Shown piece after piece: positions 55,691 to 64,000 of a stretch of 64,000 nucleotides of DNA. The stretch covers positions 19,756,272 through 19,820,271 of the forward strand of contig NW_020654810.1 in the NCBI RefSeq assembly GCF_003589595.1, in the 5' to 3' direction. Under the pieces are notes generated by a model. The model saw only the letters and a program-made list of their open reading frames with translations. It was not told where the DNA came from and made no database searches. Origin of the DNA: Hyposmocoma kahamanoa. Taxonomy: Eukaryota; Arthropoda; Insecta; Lepidoptera; Cosmopterigidae. Numbering within the stretch: position 1 is the stretch's first letter; every line of letters begins with the position of its first letter. Position numbers and translations under genes: made by a program.

Positions 55691-58600
55691 AGATGTATGG
55701 AAAGACGACATGAGTTTACATTCCACACAAATATGATTCAAAGTGTATTTATTCCAAAGCACTTCAATTTATTTGAAAAGGGCAATCCCTAGAATTTCGT
55801 GTTCGTTTTTCTCTGGGAAGTCAGCACAGTGAACGAGCAGTAGCTTAAAAAAAATTACGTTTTTAAGTGTAAAAATTTAACCTATGGAATAAATGATTAT
55901 TTGACTTTGACAGCCCTGTTTGAACTCCGTAACGTAACGCAAAGTAAAACCCTTTAGAAGAGAGCCTTTTCCTTATCGTCTTGGCTTGTAAGCTTGTGGC
56001 TGTAAGTAGACGACTCTGATCTTACAATGACAACAAAACCATTCTATGAAAAACAACCAATTTATTTGATTCAAATTTTGTTATTCTGAAAGTGAATCCG
56101 AATTTCGTTTTTCGATATTTCAACTACCACATGAGATGTTTTTCAAGTCAGGGGGATGCTCTATCCTGTTTTAGCGAAAAGATTATTAGTATGTAGCTTG
56201 TACAGCGCCATTACAGTTGTAACGTCACAAACAAGTGTTGGCATATCGTTCCGGATTTCAGAATGAGTAAATATTTTATTTTTCAACGAATTGCACTTCT
56301 GTCTCTATGTTTATTTATGTCCATTAATTTTTGTCTATTTTGTAAAGCTAATTTTTCAAATACCGTATCGATATGTCAATTGTTTTTTTTAAATTGAAGC
56401 GTTACTTGTTTTTCAGTTCATCTATCTAATTAAAAAAAGACATACGAGTGACACTTGAGCGACAGAAGCGAAGGTTGGTGCCTTGGGAGTATATTTAAAT
56501 TAAATTCAATACATTATTTTGCCGTCGCGACCAAGAGAAGAGGCCATGATTATCTTGATTTATTTTCAGCTTGCCAGTGAACTCGCTTAGAATGCCTAGC
56601 GTTTATTAATTTGCATTTAGAAAATCGTATAGTGAGAAATACGGAAAAAAACCACGACAATGCGAAATAAAAAAAAAATGTTGATGACGGCCGTCAGCTG
56701 CCCGACCTGGATTTACGAGCCTCTAAAACAGCCAGAACGAAACAAGAATTTATACGAGTCACTGCAGTAAATTTGTCGTAAATTGTTATACAAACTTACA
56801 AATCCTTTGTACATTAGCCTTTATATTTTCGTCATTTTATTATCACAAGATAATATTGCACCATGAAGAATACACTGGGCTTACCCACACTGTTTACATG
56901 ATTTACCGATAAATGAGCAAGTCTTAAATTGTCTGTAAAATGACAAAACGTATGACACTTAATCATCAAAAATAGACATATCAAGCTACAGCTCATGGTA
57001 TGATAATGCCTAATCTTGAACTTGATTAGAATTGCGACGTCAATGTTGCTGTACCATAAATTATCCAACGATAATGAACATGTTTTGCTCTTTAGAAAAC
57101 ACCAAGTCAGAAAAGATAAGGAAGCATGTATAATAAAACAATCGTCTACAAAAACATTTTCCTCAAAAAGCAATCAGATAAGACTTAATTCCTTAATTCG
57201 ATCTGATAAATTGCACTGTGTAATTGAATTTTGGTAAGATCGATGACGACTTTCTTACAAGGCCACGAAGCATAAAAGTTTTATGGTCGTGACATTGTAT
57301 TGAATTCCGTGTACACCGTTTCAGTGACGTCTATCGTAATATAAACCTTGTTGTTGTGGATTCAATTGATAATAATTTATTATCCACCAACAAATGGTAT
57401 CATTTTCACCGAAGAATTTTGACGATCCTGGCGTGGCTAAATGCACAAGATAAAACCGGATTTTTGTTTGAAATTCCGGTCATGCATTATCCAATAAGTT
57501 GATTAAAGACAATACAATGTTCAGAAACTTTTGAATGCCTTTATCGTTACATAACAGCAACTAGGCAGTACGAATAAAATACTATTTGAGGAATATTTTG
57601 AGTATACTTGTTCGTTAGTACGGTTAGAACTTGTATCTTATATATTTATGTCTTGTAACCGAGACATCAAAGATAAATATTAGTCCGGAACTCCACATCG
57701 CAAAAATAATAAATTATTTTAAGTATTGTAGAGTAACGTAATTAAATAACTAGACCAAACACAAAGATAAAGTAAAAAATAAAATATACTCCAGTACACG
57801 ATAAATATAAATAAATTTCGGAGGAAGTCTCAATCGCAAATTCTTTATCATGTCGCGTGTTTTAACCACAACATCAAATTATCAACGTTCGTGAGTAACC
57901 GAAATGTTATCTTTCATTGACGACATATTATATAAGGCATTATACAATAACAAGCAAACAATGCAAAGACCGACCGAAGGACCTTCTGCCCAATTAATTA
58001 GGAGCAACGGAATTTTTGGAATTTAGAATTGGAGTAATGGTGTTCTCACCGTTTTATTCTAAGTTAATTAAAAGCTTTCAACGTTCAATTAACTTTGCAC
58101 TTGAGTATGAAAATTTGAAATAGAATTCTATATTTTGCCATGAACAATGCTGTTTATGAAAATTTGTGGACAAAATTATTCAGAACAATCATGTGAATAT
58201 CGTGAACAGTGCCAAACACGACTCTAGTGACGTAAATACTAAAAAGTCATCGCCTCCGAGCTATCGAGGAACAATAGCATAATTCCTATGTACCGAAGCT
58301 ATGGCGAGAAGGTTCACAAAGGAAACCACAAGACACGAACAAAGGCAATACGATACGGAGGCCGTAATAAAGTTTACAAAAGCAGCTATTGTCAGTTCTG
58401 TATTTCGTTTAATATCGATTCTAATTTCAATATCACGCAAACGAAACAAGGGGCTGGGCAATAAATGTGGATATGATAAAGATATTCAAATTAAAGACGT
58501 ACAAAACGTAGCAACAATTCATCACAATGGGATTGAATGAATGATGGCGTATGGTAATGTAACAGAGTCTATCATTTTCGAGACTATTCGTAAATACATG

Positions 58601-59840
58601 CAATTAATGTAGTCTTTAATTTAGACGATTTATCGGATAATGAGTTGGCCTCACGTGGTGTAGCATATGATGCATGAAATACAAATGATCTAAACAACAC
58701 AATAACATAGAAAAAAGATACCCAGCTACAGTAGTGCGCGTCATTGGCAAAGGAAAATACAATAGCATTTAATGTCACTTTCACAGACGTAAGTAAACAT
58801 GTTCAAACTCCATACCATTTTGGAAACTCTAGGATCTTTGCCAAAGATATGAGGAAAAAACAACAACGCTATTCTTGTTATGTTAATTAAAACACATTAT
58901 ATCTGAAAATCTGTTTAAATGTCTTTCTACAATCAAGTCATTTCCCGTAACATTCTACATTTCTGGATATTGTCTATACAATGACTAACAATGCATGTTC
59001 TGTAGATATCAAATAATATAAACAAGATACACCGTATCAGGTGTCGTAATATTCACAGTTGACGTTCTGATGGTGTCAAGTCGACTAAGATAGTAATGAG
59101 ATCAAATAACGATTCAAAATCCGATGCCAAACAAGATATTCGGGGATGTGCGGTCTCCACAAGCTTTAAAAATGACGTATTGTTTTTGCGCTAGTGGAGG
59201 CGTCCGCCCGGTTGCTTTGCCTTGCCAACTACTAGTTGCGTCAGTTCTGACCATATATTTATGAAGTTGTGACCGTAAGAGGAAAATATCTAATGTAAAA
59301 TGTTTAGTGAGAAAATTAATCATAATTTTTACTTCGATTTCAATTATTCAACGCTCAAAATTTTCACCTATTTTCATTTAATCTGGACTGCAAAATTCAT
59401 TAACACGAAAATGCATTTGTAAATTTAGTTCTTTCTCGACCAAAATGTGATGTAAAATACTAGAATCTCATGAATTAAGTATATGACGTGTGATGTCTTG
59501 TTTAGCCATTGATTTTTTAAATGATTTCATGAAACATCATTTGAATGAAGTTGAGCTAAAGGATTTAAAATCTAGCACTCTTCCGAGTATCTAGACTCCA
59601 CATTCAAGTAGGTTAGAAGATACTAGCACCTGCTAACGACTTTTTTGACTCCACTGGCATATCTACTCACACGTGGTGATGAACTCACCACGCTGCCCAC
59701 GGCTGGTCTGGGCCACCGCTGCTGCAGTGCATCTTAAGCAATCACTGCTGCACATCTCGGCTGAAACACTCATTGGCTGTTCTGCCATTACAATTTGCAT
59801 TAAATGTATGCCGTAGATACTAAATAGTTTCTTCTGTAGT

Positions 59841-60122
59841 TTAAAGAAGTGCGCATTTGACCTTCATGTCAACTTGTGGAAAGTGACAATGAGGTCGACG
59901 ATGGATCATGCACATATAATCCCCATTCACTCTCGGCTTGAAAAGGCCTAAGTAATAGCATTTAGGGAACAATTCTGCAGGCAGAGTATTCCACTCCAAT
60001 ACCGTAAAATGCCATATAAATGTAGTAGCGTAACGCTCCGTGCGAATTTTGGGTTTATCCACAATATAGGGGTGGAACGGAGAAAGCGGATCGAAGAACG
60101 ATTTCATGCAATTCCGTCGCAA
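59841..60122 (-). pseudogene. Non-LTR retrotransposon C-terminal fragment
   Basis: Encodes FFDPLSPFHPYIVDKPKIRT, ERYATTFIWHFTVLEWNTLP, AELFPKCYYLGLFKPRVNG. The pattern HPY-x-V-x(7)-R-x(4)-F-x(6)-WN-x-LP-x-x-x-FP is the terminal signature of lepidopteran Jockey-like polyproteins. GC-richer sequence down to about 59600 on the same strand may be its 3' UTR. Confidence 0.75.
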
Positions 60123-60584
60123 ACTGGACTGGATTGGACTACATTTCGTAGACTAAATCCTTTTATGATTTAAATGTTACACATAAAAACTTAAGTCATT
60201 TCTAAATAATACAATACAACCAAGTGGTATGTCGTAATTTAATATGAGTGTCTAGTAAATAATCTCAGAACAGAGTACTAAAAAAACCAATCTCAAAAGT
60301 GCGTGGAATTACATATAATTACCAAGTTTTATTGAAAACGGTTACCGGAAAGTGCGCAAACCCGGATTCATCCCCCAGGTTCGCCACTATACGGGACTTG
60401 ACACAAGAGATTAAAAATCGGTTCTCAGTACTCAAAGCATATTGGAGAGAGAAAAACGCCTTCAATTAAAGAATAGCAAAATCAACCATTAAAATAATTG
60501 CTCGTTATAATAAAATTTAGGCGCTATTTATAAAAATGAATCTTCATGCGTGAACAGCCACCCTTAGAGGTGGATGATTTTCTT

Positions 60585-60765
60585 CAAAATTAAATGGTAC
60601 CACTATGGAGGTACCCTCTTTCCTACAAAAAAAATCATGAAAATCGGTTCACAAATACCGGAGTTATTGCGTAACATACACACAAAAAAAACGTACAGTC
60701 GAATTGAGAACCACCTCCTGTTTTTGAAGTCGGTTAAAAAGCACACGTACTTATTTTCTATTGTA
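60585..60765 (+). mobile_element. Dispersed lepidopteran repeat tail
   Basis: 'GAAAATCGGTTCACAAATAC', 'CGGAGTTATTGCGTAACATA', 'AAAAACGTACAGTCGAATTG', 'AGAACCACCTCC' and 'TTGAAGTCGGTTAAAAAG' form a segment I recognise as widely dispersed in moth and butterfly genomes. Its parent element is unclear to me. Confidence 0.55.
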
Positions 60766-63700
60766 TAAAGAGTAAAACGATTTCTTGGGTGACTTTGATC
60801 GGAGGCCTTAAACCAAATAAAAGTTCATTGAACTTAGTTGAGTAAGGTAAGTAATACTTTTTATATCGATAACCATGAATTCAATATTGACAAAAGAGCT
60901 GTGAAAACACTTCAAAGGTTTCAAAATGGGTGCGAGGTCGATCTAAAACGTGTTTGATATTCAATTTGGTAAATAAGATTATTTACAATTAGATATTTAC
61001 GTTGTTTGATGACTGTTTAACCATGTATCGCGACCTTATAGCTCGATATCGTACTTATAACAAAGCAATTTGTAATTTAATATTCAAAGCAATTGTCTGA
61101 AATTTAATTAGTGATCGTTCTTATTATTGGTACAAAGACTAAACAAAGACAAAGAAAAATTCCTTCGACCCGGTTGGACCAGAAGCAGCGACTTTACTAA
61201 ACCGACCCCAGATGAGCTACGGAACGAGTAGACCTTCTGTGGCTCAGTTGACCTCTAAGTGCTTGTTGCAGATCTTTGATTTTGGATAGGAAACAGCTTT
61301 TTTGAAAATAAATATTGGTTCTTCATATTATTGAGATAAATTATAAAACCAGTAAGATAGATTTATTATTTTCTTTTTGAATTACAAATCGCAGTCATCA
61401 AATTCCAAGTGGCAAATAGCCGTTGAATTAGTAACATTCCTATAAACATGCCAACTGATAGTCATGGAAATACATGTAGTATATAAAGAGCTAAACTACC
61501 GTTGAAAATAAGCGTGCAATATGCAGAACAATATAAATGAACATGTTGCAGACGCAAACAATACCTCGCCCACGTTGGAATCTGGCCGTTTACGTCATTA
61601 CAGTATGATAATTAAGTACACAGATAGATTTTTGCTGATAAGGGACAGTTACACTGAACAAGAAACATTGCAATACTGATTGATGGATTGATTATTGAAC
61701 TGATTAATACCATATCAACTGAACTTAAAAATTGAAACCAATAATAACGTAATTTATAGAAGAAAAGTTAAACACCAATAGGTAACAGGAGAAAATTCAA
61801 AATCCTTTATTTTGTTTCGTCTTAAATTATCAATTATTTACGAAAGAACTCGTGTAGTATGTAAAGAAACGTACTAAATGAATAGTCTCATAATTCAAAT
61901 AAATTGACGTGTAAATAACGTCACTCTGTACACAAAAACAGAAAACGTGTCGTCTTGTTGAAAGATTGTTCCACTCGCATGTACTATGTGTAGTCATACA
62001 AATCCTGCCCCAACGTGATCATGAGTCATGACTTGAGTGACAACGTCAAACGGGGGTTGGGATGTTTACGTAGCCAACTTATGTTGGTAGGAACAAAATT
62101 TAACGATCTCCGAATATCACACGAAAGGTTTCCAAGGAAATTTGCGTCTTATGCTTGCGTAAAATTGATGAAATTGGGTTTCTCGAACAAAATTTCAGTG
62201 TAAATTGGAAAATAAAAAGTTAAATAAGCAATGGGTATTTGAAATCAACAGTGTTTGATGACATTGTAATACTTAATGGCTCCCGAATGTCGTGTAAAAT
62301 AAACTGAAGACTACTACAATGGACAGTTTTGTTATTGTTGTTTAATTGCAATAACATCATGCGAATTTAAGCGGAAGCAAGACAATTTTAACTAGTGACT
62401 AGTATTGAACAAGTCCTATAACACATCAAATAATGAAATACAATATTCTTCAGAAAGCACCATTTCGTATATAGAGCAAAATCCAAGACGAGTTGTTTGA
62501 GAAATTGAAAGCCCGGCAAACAGATTATCCGTTAGATGTCATAGTTTATTTTTTTTAATACGTTTTAGGACAATTAACGGTATATTTACTAACATACTTA
62601 CACAATAAGAATGAGTATTGAAATGCCATAAACTAATTTCGACATCAAAATTCCTTTCCTTGAATTTCTTTAACTACTGTTAGAGGAAGAGGAAATAAGG
62701 GGCTAGAGTAAAGAATTCTGCATGGCACAAAAAAAAGAGTTTTTTAAAATAAATAACATTGTGATAAACAATACATCGCAATACCGATTCGTGTGATCGT
62801 CAGTATATCATGACAATATTAATAAAGCCCAATGAACAATAGATACAAGTTACATTCACTTTTCGCAAATGTTCTCGGTCGGAGGTAATGAATTAGAACA
62901 AACTAACTACTATGGAAAATTGTGTCGCGCTTGTTACGTCTGTGCAACTAACAAGTGTTATCGAGTGTTCCGTTACGCAAGTCATTAAGCATTAAAATCG
63001 TCTGTAATTCATCTCTTAAACAGTAGCGCACGAGTACATTTAAGTATTATTATATGATGTCGAATAAAAATACACTGCGCACCAACACAAAAGAAACAAA
63101 AGCGCTTGAAAGTATGATCTTTTGAGAAGTTACAATCTTGAAACGTTTCGACGTAATCGGTATCACACAATGGTAAATTAGGGTCATTGAGATATCACTC
63201 GAAATTCGAGAGACCACGGGATATCTTGATGATAAACATAGGAAACAAACTGAAATTTTACACGAAACTAGGGCAGTAACTATATCAGATAACCATAAGT
63301 AATAGAGCAAGATTTACAACTGTCTAAATACGTACATTTTAGGTTCTGTTTTATGCGAAATATAAGTAATTTGATTTTGACGAGGTAAGTAAATGGTTTC
63401 ACAGTAAATCGTATCGAGTAAGTATGATGGATTTCGCAATGAATCGTAATTTCGTTTGATTTGCAAGACTTCGTGACCCAACTCGGAAAATTGTTGAGAT
63501 AGTTAGAATGATATTGATGTGTGCACAATCATGACTTCTATAAACTGCTATTCAAAATATTATTCTATTATGAAAGTGTAATTTATGTTTCCAGCTTCTT
63601 CAAACGATAATTGCTGGTTTTATTTAGATGCTCTTGAACGTGACCGTGAGCGTGTTACGTCACAAATAGCGCACGTGCTCAAGCCATGAAGCCCCATACT

Positions 63701-64000
63701 CGTCTAGTTATCTAATACATAACACCATTTTTATAAGAAGATTATACGGAATACCTTCTCGAACGGACGTCCTTGCACGTAATGGATTGAACAGATTTCC
63801 GAGATGGTTGCGAGACCGCTTAGTGCTTCGATGCATTAAATAAATGCCAATAACTGCGGGCACGAGATCCCCGTAGTCGAACTAACGGTTACGTACAAGA
63901 TATTCACGTTCAAGTTTGTTTGCTGTGAATTTCAGAAAGTTGTGAATCTTGTGGGTGCTTTAAATCATACATTTTATGTGTCTATCAATATTCATTCAAT

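Larger units (their letters stand above)
50514..64000. other. Region upstream of the first visible Ttd14 exon; no host exon found
   Basis: It should contain or precede the remaining Ttd14 N-terminal exons (P-loop GGPCGGKTT-type motif), which I looked for on the minus strand and did not find. It holds inverted-repeat elements (52228-52453), hairpins (53641-53864), two non-LTR fragments (55020-55690, 59840-60122) and one dispersed repeat (60585-60765). The rest, including about 56-59.8 kb and 60.8-64 kb, is AT-rich sequence in which I see nothing. Confidence 0.5.

Noticed and set aside
59114..59323. 69-codon minus-strand frame considered as a missing Ttd14 N-terminal exon
   Set aside because: No P-loop, no match to the known Ttd14 start, and no fitting splice phase.

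Overview
The window is eukaryotic, AT-rich, intron-bearing DNA from an insect, most probably a moth or butterfly. The host genes are insect orthologues. The interspersed debris looks lepidopteran: 3' ends of a LINE that recalls the Bombyx BMC1 type, degenerate non-LTR reverse-transcriptase tails, tRNA-derived SINEs and many MITEs. I cannot name the species. A 10-base run of N at 42756-42765 marks a scaffold join.

Four host genes can be reconstructed exon by exon, with GT/AG borders and reading phases that match at every junction. (1) 3147-10915, plus strand: the DONSON / humpty dumpty replication-fork protein, 10 coding exons, 573 aa. (2) 13524-34529, minus strand: the NuRD chromatin remodeller Mi-2 (CHD4-type), 17 coding exons, about 1983 aa. 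(3) 36492-37962, plus strand: a small CCCH zinc-finger protein of 203 aa, 4 coding exons. (4) 39503-50513, minus strand: the last five coding exons of Ttd14 (TRPL translocation defect 14); the N-terminal P-loop exons were not found in the window.

Layout: donson and Mi-2 converge on 10.9-13.5 kb. Mi-2 and the zinc-finger gene diverge from 34.5-36.5 kb, a shared upstream region holding two MITEs. The zinc-finger gene and Ttd14 converge on 38.0-39.5 kb. From 50.5 to 64 kb no host exon is visible, only transposon remnants and short inverted repeats. It may be a long intron or upstream flank of Ttd14.

The genes do not form an operon or pathway. Donson acts in replication, Mi-2 in chromatin remodelling, and Ttd14 in trafficking of a photoreceptor channel in Drosophila.

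Most of the non-coding sequence that can be classified is mobile: at least nine copies of one LINE 3' end, two main SINE families, several MITE families (two also nested inside other elements), a dead mariner, and a series of very clean short hairpins. I saw no convincing unknown multi-gene system. The most unusual structures are the hairpin set, an interleaved pair of inverted repeats at 46.1 kb, nested MITEs at 30.6 and 49.7-50.3 kb, and an 830-bp foldback carrying a tRNA-like T-arm in each arm.
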